A stretch of 64,000 nt of DNA from Roseiarcus sp963835215 (GCA_963835215.1 CAWIES010000002.1:434001-498000), one strand, 5' to 3'. Positions 51,951 through 61,447 are shown, counted from the first letter of the stretch. Notes: generated by a model not told the origin, from the letters alone. Numbers and translations: made by a program.

Positions 51951-54572
51951 ATGAACGCTGACCGAGCCGCCGTTACAGCCGAAGAGGTCGCCGCCCTGGT
52001 CGCGGGCTCGCCGTTCGCCGAACGGCTGGCCCAGGGCGCGCCGACGCTTGTCTTCGCCGGCCGGCCGCCGCGCCTCGTGTTCGCTTCGCGGGCCGCGCTG
52101 ACGTTGTTTGGCGCGGCGGACCTCGCCGGGCTCGAGGCGCTCGTCCTCGCCGCCGCCAGCCCGGGCGCGCGCCGTCTCGCCAGCCTCGCCGCGGCAGGCG
52201 CCGGCGCTCCGCCGCGCGTCGAGTCGCTGCGCTTTTACCTCGACCGCCGGCCGCTGCCGCTGGCGCTGCTGTGCGGACGCCTCGGTGACCGGCTGGTGGT
52301 CGCGACGCCGCCGGGGGACGACGAGATCATGGCGCCGGAGCCCGCGCCGAGCGCCGAGCCGCCCAAGCCGGCGTCCGCGCCGCCGCGCCGTTTCCTGTGG
52401 AGTCTCGACGCCGAGGAGCGGTTTGGCGCGGTTGATCTGGCGCTGGCGGCCGCCTTCGGCGCGCTCGCCCCGCAGCCGGGCGAGCCGCTGGCGAGTTTTC
52501 GTGAGAGGACTGGCTTCGACCAGGATCGCGAATTCGCGCAAGTGTTGGCGGCGCGACGCACGTTTGCGACTCTGCCCCTGCTCTGGCCGCAGATCGAAGG
52601 CGCCGGCCCGCACGTCGCGCTGATGTCGGGTGCTCCGGTGTTCGAGCGTGATCGTAATTTTTCCGGCTGGCGCGGTTTCGGACTGTTTGGCGACGAGGCG
52701 GCGTCCTACGCCGCTGCCAGCGTGACCATCGCCCCACCGGCCGCGCCGCCCGCAGCGATCGCGCCGCCGCGCGCCGAGCCGCCCGTCGCGGCCCCGGTTC
52801 GCCCAGCGCCTCCCGCTGAGCGCAGCGCCGAGATCGTCATGCTGCGCGCGCCGCCGCCCCCCGCCGCCAACGTCGTGCCGATCCGCCCCGGCGCGATGCC
52901 CCCGCCCGCGCCCGAGGCGCCCCTGCCGGGCGGGCAAGACAATGTCGAGCTGAGCAGTCACGAGCGCGACGCTTTCCGCGAAATCGCCCGCGCGCTCGGC
53001 GCGCGTCTGCCCGGCCCGCGCGACCAAGGCGCTGACGAAGCGCGGCGCGACCTCATCGATCTCGGGCAGCCTCTCGCGCCGGTTTCCACGCCGGCGATCG
53101 AGGCGCGTCCCGCAGCGGGGCGCAACGCCGCGATGCTGCTCGACCGACTGCCGATCGGCGCGATCGTGTTGCGCGGCGGCGAGCCGCTGTATCTCAATCG
53201 AACCCTGCTGGAGCTTGCCGGCTATCGCGATCTCGCCGAGTTCCGCGCCGCCGACGGTCTCAATCACATGTTCCGTGGCCGCGACGCGCAGTCGCTCGCC
53301 GAATCGAGCGAGGGCGGCGCGATGCCGCTGGTCGCCGCGGGGGGCGAACTGATCGCAGTTGATGCGCGCGCCGAGCCGATCGAATGGGACGGCGCGCCGG
53401 CGACGCTTCTATCCTTGCGCCGCTCGCACGAGGCCGACCACCAGGAGCGGCTGCGCAGCGCCGAGCGTGAGACGCGCAATCTCAGGGCGCTGCTCGATTC
53501 GGCCGCCGATGGCGTGCTGACCCTCGACGAGTCGGGCCGCGTCCTCGCCATGAGCCGCGGCGCGGAGATGCTGTTCGGCTACGACGCAAAGGAAGTCGCG
53601 GGCGAGAGCTTCCTCACCCTGTTCGCGCCGCACAGCCAGAGCGAGGCGGCGGCGCGCTTCGAGCGCGTCAAACGCGACGAACTCCCCGCGCGCGGGGGCG
53701 AGGAACTCGTCGGGCGCGAGCGACGCGGCCAGACGATTGCGCTGATGATGACTCTGGCGCGGGTCGCGGCCGCCTCGCCGCCGCGCTATTGCGCGGCCTT
53801 GCGCGATCTCGGGCAATCAAAGGCGAGCGAACGCACGCTGGAAGCCGCCCGCGCCGCCGCCGAACAGGCGAACGCGCGCAAGACAGAATTCCTCGCCCGC
53901 ATCAGCCACGAAGTGCGCACGCCGCTGCATGCGATCCTCGGCTTTGCCGAGGTGATCATCGAGGAACGGTTCGGGCCGATCGGCAACGATCGTTACAAGG
54001 ACTACGTCAAGGACATCCACACCTCGGCGCAGCACGTGATGAGCCTCGCCAACGATCTGCTCGATCTCGCCAAGATCGAGGCGGGCAAGCTGGAACTCGA
54101 ATTCGCGCCGGTCGACGCCAACCGCATCGTGCGCGAATGCGTTTCGCTGATGCAGCCGCAGGCGGCGCACGAGCGGATCATCATGCGTCTGTCGCTGCTC
54201 GAGCGCCTGCCCCCGGTGATGGCGGACGAGCGCGCGCTGCGCCAGATCCTGCTCAATCTGCTGTCCAACGCGGTCAAGTTCAACGAGCCGGGCGGCCAGG
54301 TGATCGTCTCGACCGCGCTCGACGAAGCTGGCCAGGCGGTGATCCGTGTGCGCGACACCGGCGTTGGCATGAACGAGAACGAGATCGCCGCCGCCCTCGA
54401 ACCGTTCCGCCAGGTCGGCGACGCGGCCCAGCGCGCGGGCGGCGTCGGACTCGGTCTGCCGCTGACCAAGGCGCTGGTCGAAGCCAATCACGCCGACTTC
54501 TCGATCAAGAGCCGCAAGCAGCAAGGCACGCTGGTCGAAGTCGCCTTTCCGCGCGCCAAGGCCGCGCAATAA
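51951..54572 (+). CDS. PdhS/PleC-like PAS-domain sensor histidine kinase
   Basis: A 873-residue hybrid-free histidine kinase without obvious transmembrane helices. A long N-terminal region with proline/alanine-rich stretches (about 255-325) precedes PAS-like segments (LLDRLPIGAIVLRGGEPLYLNRTLLELAGY; LLDSAADGVLTLDESGRVLAMSRGAEMLFGY). HisKA is FLARISHEVRTPLHAILGFAEVI with the phospho-accepting histidine, and HATPase_c has LLSNAVKFNEPGG, RVRDTGVGMNENEI and GGVGLGLPLTKALVEANHA. The organisation matches PdhS/PleC-family kinases that act on DivK to control CtrA. Substrate assignment is inference. Confidence 0.88.
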   Translation: MNADRAAVTAEEVAALVAGSPFAERLAQGAPTLVFAGRPPRLVFASRAALTLFGAADLAGLEALVLAAASPGARRLASLAAAGAGAPPRVESLRFYLDRRPLPLALLCGRLGDRLVVATPPGDDEIMAPEPAPSAEPPKPASAPPRRFLWSLDAEERFGAVDLALAAAFGALAPQPGEPLASFRERTGFDQDREFAQVLAARRTFATLPLLWPQIEGAGPHVALMSGAPVFERDRNFSGWRGFGLFGDEAASYAAASVTIAPPAAPPAAIAPPRAEPPVAAPVRPAPPAERSAEIVMLRAPPPPAANVVPIRPGAMPPPAPEAPLPGGQDNVELSSHERDAFREIARALGARLPGPRDQGADEARRDLIDLGQPLAPVSTPAIEARPAAGRNAAMLLDRLPIGAIVLRGGEPLYLNRTLLELAGYRDLAEFRAADGLNHMFRGRDAQSLAESSEGGAMPLVAAGGELIAVDARAEPIEWDGAPATLLSLRRSHEADHQERLRSAERETRNLRALLDSAADGVLTLDESGRVLAMSRGAEMLFGYDAKEVAGESFLTLFAPHSQSEAAARFERVKRDELPARGGEELVGRERRGQTIALMMTLARVAAASPPRYCAALRDLGQSKASERTLEAARAAAEQANARKTEFLARISHEVRTPLHAILGFAEVIIEERFGPIGNDRYKDYVKDIHTSAQHVMSLANDLLDLAKIEAGKLELEFAPVDANRIVRECVSLMQPQAAHERIIMRLSLLERLPPVMADERALRQILLNLLSNAVKFNEPGGQVIVSTALDEAGQAVIRVRDTGVGMNENEIAAALEPFRQVGDAAQRAGGVGLGLPLTKALVEANHADFSIKSRKQQGTLVEVAFPRAKAAQ

Positions 54573-54700
54573 AGTTCGCGCTCGCGCCACATAGTGCGCG
54601 ATCACGGACAATTAGCGCGATTCGCTTAGAGCTCGATTAGCGCGAAGAGGTTATTTCGAGCGCCGAGCCGGTCGATTGCGCGCCGGACGAGGTCGGGCGT

Positions 54701-55516
54701 ATGAGTGTCTTCGCTGCAGTTCTGCGGCCGACGATCCGAGATCGGCGCAGCCTCTTGCGTTTTGTCGCCTGGGTGGTCGTGGTTGCGCTTGTCGCTGCGC
54801 TCAGCGCCGACGTCGCCAACCAACTGACCTTTTTCGTCGACTGGGCGACCTGCTTGCGCTCGTGGACGATTACCGCGGCGATCTGCATCGGTCTCGGTGT
54901 CCCGATCGCCTATTTCGTCGGCGTCGCGCAGCTCGAACTCTATCGCGCCAAGCAGACTGCCGTCGCGTTGAGCCGCACCGACTCGCTCACCGGCCTCGCC
55001 AATCGCCGCGCGCTGATCGAGGCGGCCGAAGCCCAGTTGCCCGAGGTGCTGGCGCTGGCGATCTTCGACATCGACCGCTTCAAGGGGGTCAACGACACGT
55101 ACGGCCATCTCGCCGGCGACGCGGTGCTGCGTTCGGTCGGGCTGATGATGGATGAGGAGCTCGGTCCACTCGGGCGCGTCGCCCGGGTCGGGGGCGAGGA
55201 ATTCGCGCTTCTGTCCTGGGGCGCCCCGGTCGAAGAACTGGTGACGCGGCTACTGGGCTTTCGCGACCGATTGCGCGCGACGCCGATCCTGGTCGGCGAT
55301 CTGACCCTGCGCGTCACGATGTCGGCGGGCATCGCCCAGCGCGAGGAAGACGACAGCTTCGACCGGCTCTATTCGCGCGCCGACCGCGCCCTCTATCAGG
55401 CCAAATCCGCGGGGCGCAATTGCTTCCTGTTCCCGCCGGCGCTCGATCCAATCGTCAATAGGACGATGACGCGCCTCGCGCCGGCGCGGCGCGCGGCGGC
55501 CCTACGCAGCGGGTGA
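54701..55516 (+). CDS. Diguanylate cyclase (GGDEF) membrane protein
   Basis: A 271-residue protein with two N-terminal transmembrane helices (LLRFVAWVVVVALVAAL; WTITAAICIGLGVPIAYFVGV) and a GGDEF domain: TDSLTGLANRRALIEAAE, FDIDRFKGVNDTYGHLAGDAVLRSVG, RVGGEEFALL. The GGEEF signature is intact, so synthesis of cyclic-di-GMP is expected. An RxxD-type inhibitory site is not obvious. Confidence 0.92.
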   Translation: MSVFAAVLRPTIRDRRSLLRFVAWVVVVALVAALSADVANQLTFFVDWATCLRSWTITAAICIGLGVPIAYFVGVAQLELYRAKQTAVALSRTDSLTGLANRRALIEAAEAQLPEVLALAIFDIDRFKGVNDTYGHLAGDAVLRSVGLMMDEELGPLGRVARVGGEEFALLSWGAPVEELVTRLLGFRDRLRATPILVGDLTLRVTMSAGIAQREEDDSFDRLYSRADRALYQAKSAGRNCFLFPPALDPIVNRTMTRLAPARRAAALRSG

Positions 55517-55524
55517 GCGCAGCC

Positions 55525-55896
55525 TCAATGCGCGCGCGTCCAAGCGACAGACTGGCAGATCAGTCCGCCGAGCACGCAGCCCGCCGTCACCAGATGATCG
55601 CCCGACAGCGTCATCTTGCCGGAATAGGTGCGCCCGTCGTCAGGATTGAAGGCGGAGCCGGCCCAGGCGTCGTCGCCGCTCGGCTTCATGTCGAAGAACA
55701 CTTGCTGGCCGATCTTGGCCGGGGTGTCCTTGTCGCGCAGCCACGTAATCGCGCCGCACACCGCGGCGCCGCAAGCAATGAAGCGCACCTTGGCTTTGCC
55801 GTCGTCGCGCGCCCATTCGCCGGTCACCTCGGAGGCGAGAGCGCCGCTCGTGAGCGCCGCGCTCGCCGCGACGGCCAAAATCATGCAGCGAACCAT
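55525..55896 (-). CDS. DUF2147 exported protein
   Basis: A 123-residue protein with a signal peptide (MVRCMILAVAASAALTSGALA) and the DUF2147 pattern: EVTGEWARDDGKAKVRFIACGAAVCGAITWL, NPDDGRTYSGKMTLSGDHLVTAGCVLGGLICQSVAWTR. Cysteines suggest disulfides. Function unknown; probably a lipocalin-like periplasmic protein. Confidence 0.88.
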   Translation of the reverse strand: MVRCMILAVAASAALTSGALASEVTGEWARDDGKAKVRFIACGAAVCGAITWLRDKDTPAKIGQQVFFDMKPSGDDAWAGSAFNPDDGRTYSGKMTLSGDHLVTAGCVLGGLICQSVAWTRAH

Positions 55897-55986
55897 AGTC
55901 TCCTCCGTTTTGGCGCGCGGACGATCGCCGCGCTGTGCAAAGGTGATGAGAGGCGCAAGCGCCGCGGCGCGTCAAGGCGGCCTGCG

Positions 55987-56544
55987 TCAGAGGCCGCTCG
56001 CACGCAGTGCGCTTGAGGGTCGCTGCGGCTCGGCAGCGATCTCCAGCGCCCAATAGACGCCGTAGTGCGTGCGCGGGCTTTTGGCGATCGCGACGCCAAT
56101 GCGCGTCGCCTGCGTGATGAGAAGATTGGCGTCGTGCTCGGGCGAACCGCGCCAGCCGGCCATGGCTTCTTCAAGCGAGAAATAGCCGGCGCCAAGGTTC
56201 TCGCCTGCTTCCGTCGTGTCGACGCCGGAGGCGGCGAGGCGCGCCTGAAACGTGCCGGCGACCGTGTGCGACAGCACGTTTCCCGCGACCATCGCGTCGG
56301 CCTGGCGCTGCGCCATCGCCATCAAACCCGGATCGAGCCGCACCGCCGCGAGGCCACGGCTGGCGCGATAGGCGTTGAGCGATACGGCGACCGCTTGAGG
56401 ATCGAGCCGCACCGCGGCGAGCGAGCGGTCGAGCCGCGCGTCGAGCGGCGTGAGCGGCTCCTCGCCGCAACTGGCGAGCGCGACCGCCGCGACCAGGGCG
56501 AGCAGAAGATTCCGGCCGCCAACCCACCACCCCCCTGCGCTCAT
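55987..56544 (-). CDS. CAP/SCP-domain lipoprotein
   Basis: A 185-residue lipoprotein (lipobox in ALVAAVALASCGEE) with a CAP domain: LNAYRASRGLAAVRLDPGLMAMAQRQADAMVAGNVLSH, AGENLGAGYFSLEEAMAGWRGSPEHDANLL, THYGVYWALEIA. The conserved H...E...E...H cavity residues are recognisable. Bacterial CAP proteins are secreted or envelope proteins of unclear activity. Start ATG at 56544 overlaps the upstream gene's stop (ATGA). Confidence 0.9.
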   Translation of the reverse strand: MSAGGWWVGGRNLLLALVAAVALASCGEEPLTPLDARLDRSLAAVRLDPQAVAVSLNAYRASRGLAAVRLDPGLMAMAQRQADAMVAGNVLSHTVAGTFQARLAASGVDTTEAGENLGAGYFSLEEAMAGWRGSPEHDANLLITQATRIGVAIAKSPRTHYGVYWALEIAAEPQRPSSALRASGL

Positions 56545-57171
56545 TGCAGCCTCGTCCCGTGATCGAAAGCGTCCGCCCACAGCGGGCGGTAGCCGGCGGC
56601 GAGCGCGGCGACGCTCGAGGGCGGCGTCAGCACCCGCACGCGTTCCCCCGAACGCGCCTCAGGAACGCCATAGCCTAGAAAGCTCCACGGCAGCAATTGG
56701 TTCCCGCGCACGGCATAGGGGCGCCGGGCCCGCTCGACCATCGTCCCATCGGGCAATTCGGCGAGCGACGCCTCTTCGTAGCGCCCAGCGAAATGCGCGA
56801 GCCGCTCGCGGTGAAGCACAAAGTCCATCTCCGCCGCGCTGGGCGCGCCGCCAGGCGAGAACGCTCGACGATAGGCGAGCGCATCGGCGCGCCGGCACTC
56901 GAAGCAGGGCCGGTGGCCACTTGCCAGCGCCGTCGGCTCGTCGAGAAAGAACAGCTCGCTGTAGCTGTCGCCCCAGACGCGGCGCTGTCGCCCGCGAAAC
57001 TCGCACACGCAGACGATCCATTGCCGCGAGGCCCAGCGGCGAGCGCGCGAGCGTCTGATCGGGACGATGAATTCGCCCGCCGCGATTGCCCATCAGCGCG
57101 CCGCGCGCTGCGACCGCGACCAGCGCGCCGTAAGGATCGACGCGGTTCTGCAACGGTCGCGCCGCGCTCAT
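56541..57171 (-). CDS. Conserved hypothetical protein with CxxC motif (one apparent frameshift)
   Basis: Reconstructed length about 209 residues: MSAARPLQNRVDPYGALVAVAARGALMGNRGGRIHRPDQTLA, then (after removing one base near 57042) RRRWASRQWIVCVCEFRGRQRRVWGDSYSELFFLDEPTALASGHRPCFECRRADALAYRRAF. The G-H-R-P-C-F-E-C-R-R element resembles metal-binding or Ada-like cysteine pairs, but I cannot name a function. Both ends use ATGA overlaps with the flanking L,D-transpeptidase and CAP genes, so it belongs to that envelope operon. Confidence 0.7.
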
Positions 57172-58622
57172 TGCGTCACGGCGGCGACCGGCGCGGGCGA
57201 CACGTCCTGGACCAGCGGCGCGGTGGCGTCGCCGGCGGCGTCGAGGCCATAGACGTCGTCACGGAAATTGGTTGGGCCATCGGCGTTCGCCCAGCCGGTG
57301 AGGTAGACCCAGATCACCGGCGTCGGCCGCGTCACTTTCAGGTCTTCGCGGGCGCCAGTCTTGATCTCGGCCAGCAGCGCGTCCTTGTCCCAGGCGCCGC
57401 CGGCCGGGGCGCCGTCCGTCCCTTCGAGCAGCCAGGCGGCGAGATCGTAGACGCCCTGCACCCGGACGCAGCCGTGGCTGAGGAAGCGATAGTCGGCGCC
57501 GAACAGATGCTTGGCGGGCGTGTCGTGCATATAGACGGCAAGCGTGTTGGGCATATTGATGCGGATCGCGCCGAGCGAATTGCCAGCGCCCGAGTCCTGG
57601 CGCAGCGTGAAATTGACTGCGCGCTCACTGGTCCACTTGATGCTGCGCGGATCGACCTCGGCGCCGGTCCCATCGAAGATGCGAATCTTTTCGCGCGTCA
57701 GATAGCCGGGATCGCGCTGCATCCGCGGGATGATTTCCTTCTTGATGATCGACACCGGGACGGTCCAGGTTGGATTGAGATTGATCTCGGCGACATGCGC
57801 CGCAATCTCGGGCGATGGATGGTCGACATCGCCGACGATCGCCGCATAGCGGTGGACGACCTCGCCTTTCTCGACCGCCTCGACCGCGGTCGCCGGCAGG
57901 TTGACGACCACGTAGCGCTCGCCGAAGGCGAAAGAGAGATCGGCGAGGCGACGCGCGCTGGCGGCAAGCTGGCCGGCGCGCACGCTGGCCGAAACATCGA
58001 GCGCCTTGGCGGTCGCGGCGGAGACGATCCCGCTCTCGCGTAGGCCCGTCCGCCCCTGGAAGTGTTTGACCGCTTCGGTGAGGCCGGCGTCCCAGACCTC
58101 GGCGCTGGAGCTGTCGGCGGCGTCGCGGTCGAGATCGCCTTCAATCGCGAGGCGTCGGCGTAACTCGGCGACTTGCGGGCCCTTGGCGCGCGGGCCGAAT
58201 GGGACGATGTCGGTCGGCCAGCCCCCCGCTGCTACGATTCCCGCGTAGCGGTCGGCCGCCTTGGCGGTCGCGGCGGCGGTGCCGGGCGTAAGCGTCGGCG
58301 TCGGATCGCTCGACAGCGCCGTTTCGGGCGGCGGCGGCAGAACGATCTTCTTTTTCGGCCTGGGCGCGGCGGCGGCGAGCGGAGCCGGCAAGGCGGCAGG
58401 CGTCGGAGCGGCGACGACCGGGGCCGGCGCGCTGACCGGCGCCGCCGGCGAGGACTGGGCCGCGGGAGCGCCAGCGGGCGCGGGGATAACAGGCGGACTC
58501 GCGCTCACGTCGGGCGGCAATTGCGGCAGCAGGACCGGCAGGTCGTCGGCGAGCGCCGCCGTCGCCACGCAGATCAGCGCCGCGCCCAGCCACCCGCCCG
58601 TCAATCGCCGTCCAAACGCCAT
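57168..58622 (-). CDS. Periplasmic L,D-transpeptidase with peptidoglycan-binding domain (YcbB-like)
   Basis: A 484-residue secreted L,D-transpeptidase. Signal peptide (MAFGRRLTGGWLGAALICVATAALADD), a proline/alanine-rich linker with pro-ala repeats (to ~150), a peptidoglycan-binding-like domain (VKHFQGRTGLRESGIVSAATAKAL), and a C-terminal YkuD domain with YRFLSHGCVRVQGVYDLAAWLLEG carrying the catalytic cysteine. Long YcbB-type members make 3-3 crosslinks. Start ATG at 58622 is preferred over a TTG at 58646. First gene of a three-gene overlapping operon. Confidence 0.92.
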   Translation of the reverse strand: MAFGRRLTGGWLGAALICVATAALADDLPVLLPQLPPDVSASPPVIPAPAGAPAAQSSPAAPVSAPAPVVAAPTPAALPAPLAAAAPRPKKKIVLPPPPETALSSDPTPTLTPGTAAATAKAADRYAGIVAAGGWPTDIVPFGPRAKGPQVAELRRRLAIEGDLDRDAADSSSAEVWDAGLTEAVKHFQGRTGLRESGIVSAATAKALDVSASVRAGQLAASARRLADLSFAFGERYVVVNLPATAVEAVEKGEVVHRYAAIVGDVDHPSPEIAAHVAEINLNPTWTVPVSIIKKEIIPRMQRDPGYLTREKIRIFDGTGAEVDPRSIKWTSERAVNFTLRQDSGAGNSLGAIRINMPNTLAVYMHDTPAKHLFGADYRFLSHGCVRVQGVYDLAAWLLEGTDGAPAGGAWDKDALLAEIKTGAREDLKVTRPTPVIWVYLTGWANADGPTNFRDDVYGLDAAGDATAPLVQDVSPAPVAAVTQ

Positions 58623-58885
58623 TTCAGCCACCTCGTCGCACCCCAAGTCTTACCTACCGGATGGTTACTAAATCGCGAGGAAGGCCGGTTTGGGGCGGCG
58701 GGTAGGCAGCAATTGCGGTCCGCGCCCGATGCCAAGCTGTCACCGGCGTCACACCGTCCGGTGCGGCGCACCTCAACGCTGGTCGAAAATGCTAGGTTAA
58801 ACACGCGGCGTCTGCTGTGGCTCCGTCACTCCGCGAGCGACTGCATGAGAAAGTCACGGCGCTGAATAACGCGGAGACTTTGACA

Positions 58886-59308
58886 ATGGCTGAGTTGAGC
58901 AAGACTGCCGCTTCGCTTCGCATTTGGGGAGACGACCTCGATCCCGACGAAGTGACCCAACTTCTTGGAAGGAAGCCCAGCTGGGCGCGAAGAAAAGGAG
59001 AGATCGTCCAAGCCGCTAGCGGCGAACAGGTGTCGAGCACGGGCGGTTGGTCGGTGAAGGCAGACCGTCGGACGCCGGGCGACCTAGACCTTCAAGTTAG
59101 CGAACTGCTCGCCGGAACGACCGACGACCTCGCGGCATGGCGCCGCCTCGCTGTCCACTATCGCGTCGATCTGTTTTGCGGTCTCTTCATGAGAGAGGGG
59201 AATGAAGGAATCACGATATCGCCGGAGACGCTGCAAAAATTGGGCGAACGCGGGATCGCACTTGGGCTGGACATATACTACTCGTCGCCGCGCGAGCCCG
59301 AGGACTGA
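58886..59308 (+). CDS. DUF4279 domain-containing protein
   Basis: A 140-residue cytoplasmic protein: ASLRIWGDDLDPDEVTQLLGRKPSWARRKGEI, TGGWSVKADRRTPGDLDLQVSELL, LFCGLFMREGNEGITISPETLQKLGERGIALGLDIYY. This matches DUF4279, of unknown function. Start ATG at 58886 is preferred; an in-frame codon at 58817 is upstream. It is divergent from the L,D-transpeptidase operon and convergent with lutC. Confidence 0.75.
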   Translation: MAELSKTAASLRIWGDDLDPDEVTQLLGRKPSWARRKGEIVQAASGEQVSSTGGWSVKADRRTPGDLDLQVSELLAGTTDDLAAWRRLAVHYRVDLFCGLFMREGNEGITISPETLQKLGERGIALGLDIYYSSPREPED

Positions 59309-59348
59309 GCTCAAAATTGCAGCGAAGGCCAGCTTGCGGCGGCAAGGC

Positions 59349-60023
59349 TCAGGGGGCGCCGACGACAACGATATGCAGCCGCCTTGGCCCATGCGCCCCA
59401 AGCAGCAGGGTCTGCTCGATGTCCGCCGAGCGCGACGGGCCGGTGACGAAATTGAGCGCGCGCGGCATGACGCCGGGGCCGTAGGCGGTCCTCAGCCTTG
59501 CGATGACGCTCTCCATGTCGCCGAGCACATCCTGCGCGAAGACGACGACGAAATGGTTTTCCGCCAGAAAGTTCAGCGTCGTCGGATTGTCGGGCCCCGA
59601 CAGCAACGCGAGCGTGCCGCTCTCCGCCACCGCGGCGAAGGCGGCGCTGACGGCGTTGACGTCATCGCCCTCCGACGCGCCTTGCGAAATCTCCAACGTG
59701 GTCGTCGACCAGGGCATGGCCGCCAAGCGCAGATCGTCGCCGTGACGCAACGTCGCGGGCAGGTTGTTTTCGCGCAGAAAGCGCGCGATCTCAGCCGGTG
59801 CATCCTCGGCGCTGGCGATTTCGGCGACGCTCGCCCTGACCCGCTCCGCCTCGGCCCTAAACCTCGCCAGTCGCTCGGCCGGCGAGCCCTGGCCGCGTTG
59901 CGGCACCACGCCTGCGGGCGCCTCGGCGAGACGCGAGGCGACGGCGGCGCGGCGCGGGGCCTCCTTGCCGCTCACGTGCAGCGAGGCGCGCACCGCCGCG
60001 AGCACGTCTTCGCGCGCGCTCAT
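59349..60023 (-). CDS. lutC: Lactate utilization protein LutC
   Basis: The LUD-domain subunit of the LutABC L-lactate oxidation complex: AVAESGTLALLSGPDNPTTLNFLAENHFVVVFAQDVLGDMESVIARL, ALNFVTGPSRSADIEQTLLLGAHGPRRLHIVVV. Start ATG at 60023 overlaps the lutB stop by 4 nt (ATGA); the frame open further upstream is inside lutB. About 224 residues. Confidence 0.93.
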   Translation of the reverse strand: MSAREDVLAAVRASLHVSGKEAPRRAAVASRLAEAPAGVVPQRGQGSPAERLARFRAEAERVRASVAEIASAEDAPAEIARFLRENNLPATLRHGDDLRLAAMPWSTTTLEISQGASEGDDVNAVSAAFAAVAESGTLALLSGPDNPTTLNFLAENHFVVVFAQDVLGDMESVIARLRTAYGPGVMPRALNFVTGPSRSADIEQTLLLGAHGPRRLHIVVVGAP

Positions 60024-61447
60024 TGCACCGCTCCACTCTTCGCCCGCCAGCGGGCCTGGAACGTCGCGCCCTGCGGCGCGGGAAGATCGCGATAGCGCGT
60101 CCAGCCGCCGGCAAGCGGCAGCCAGGCGAACCGTCCGCGCGAGCGGCCGAAGAGATGAAGCGCGCGCATCGCGAGGTCGGTCGTTAGGCGATAGAGCGCC
60201 GGCCGCCGCGCGAAGAACGCCCACAGGCCGAGCCCGCTGCGCACCGTCACGGGCGTCAGATGGCGCTCGAACTCGCGCTCACGCCAATGGCGCATCATGT
60301 TGGGCAGCGGAATGTGCATCGGGCAGACCGCCTCGCAGCGACCGCAGAAGGTCGAAGCATTTGGCAATTGCCCGCCCTGCTCGACGCCGATCAGCGAGGG
60401 GGTCAGCACCGCCCCCATCGGCCCGGGATAGACCCAGCCATAAGCGTGACCGCCGACCGCGTGATAGACCGGGCAATGGTTCATGCAGGCGCCGCAGCGG
60501 ATGCAGCGCAACATGTCGGCGAACTGGCCGCCGAGCATCGCCGAGCGGCCGTTGTCGAGCAGCACGACGTGATATTCCTCCGGCCCGTCGGGATCGCCGG
60601 GCCGGCGCGGGCCGGTCGTCACGGTTGTGTAGACCGACATGTCCTGGCCGGTCGCCGAGCGCGCCAGCACGCGCAGGATCTGCGCCGTGTCGTTGAGCGT
60701 CGGCGTCAACTTGTCGATTGAGGCGAGGACGATGTGGACCTTGGGCAGGGTCTGCGCCAGATCGCCGTTGCCCTCGTTGGTGACGAGGATCGACGATCCA
60801 GTCTCGGCGACGAGGAAGTTGGCGCCGGTGAGGCCGATGTCGGCCGACAGGAACTTATCGCGCAGGATCGCTCGCGCCTCGGCGAGCAACTGCTCGGGCT
60901 GCGAGAGATCGCGATCGGGCGGGAGATCGCGGTGGAACCGTCGGAAATCGGCCTCGACGTCGTTGCGCGTGACGTGAATCGCCGGCGCGATGATGTGCGA
61001 GGGCGCCTCGCCGCGCAGTTGAATGATGTATTCGCCGAGATCCGTCTCGACCGCGGCAATCCCGGCGTGCTCCAGCGCCGCGTTGAGGCCGATCTCCTCG
61101 GACACCATCGACTTGCCCTTGGCGACGCTTTTGGCGCCGTGCGCCTTGCACAGATCGAGGATGATCACGTTCGCCTCGGCCGCGTCGCGCGCGTAATGCA
61201 CGTGGCCGCCGTTTTCGATGACCTTGCGCTCGTAGGCTTCGAGGTAGAGGTCGAGATGAGCGAGCGTGTGATCCTTGATCGCGCGCGCGCTGTCGCGCAG
61301 TGCGTCGAACTCGGGCAGCCGCGCGACGGCGGCGGCGCGAGTGGCGATGAAGTTGCGCGCGTGCGGCAGCGCACTTTGCAGTCGCGCGTCGGTGAGCGCG
61401 TCGTGGACGTTGTCCTTGAAGTGCGAAGTGGTGGCGACCCCGCTCAT
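60020..61447 (-). CDS. lutB: Lactate utilization iron-sulfur protein LutB
   Basis: A 475-residue LUD-domain protein with a ferredoxin-like C-terminus: NLPEFDALRD..., KSMVSEEIGLNAALEHAGIAAVETDLGEYIIQL, AETGSSILVTNEGNGDLAQTLPKVHIVLASIDKL, MLRCIRCGACMNHCPVYHAVGGHAYG and NASTFCGRCEAVCPMHIPLPNMM, giving two 4Fe-4S clusters. It works with LutA and LutC in lactate-to-pyruvate oxidation. ATGA overlaps at both ends. Confidence 0.95.
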   Translation of the reverse strand: MSGVATTSHFKDNVHDALTDARLQSALPHARNFIATRAAAVARLPEFDALRDSARAIKDHTLAHLDLYLEAYERKVIENGGHVHYARDAAEANVIILDLCKAHGAKSVAKGKSMVSEEIGLNAALEHAGIAAVETDLGEYIIQLRGEAPSHIIAPAIHVTRNDVEADFRRFHRDLPPDRDLSQPEQLLAEARAILRDKFLSADIGLTGANFLVAETGSSILVTNEGNGDLAQTLPKVHIVLASIDKLTPTLNDTAQILRVLARSATGQDMSVYTTVTTGPRRPGDPDGPEEYHVVLLDNGRSAMLGGQFADMLRCIRCGACMNHCPVYHAVGGHAYGWVYPGPMGAVLTPSLIGVEQGGQLPNASTFCGRCEAVCPMHIPLPNMMRHWREREFERHLTPVTVRSGLGLWAFFARRPALYRLTTDLAMRALHLFGRSRGRFAWLPLAGGWTRYRDLPAPQGATFQARWRAKSGAVQ

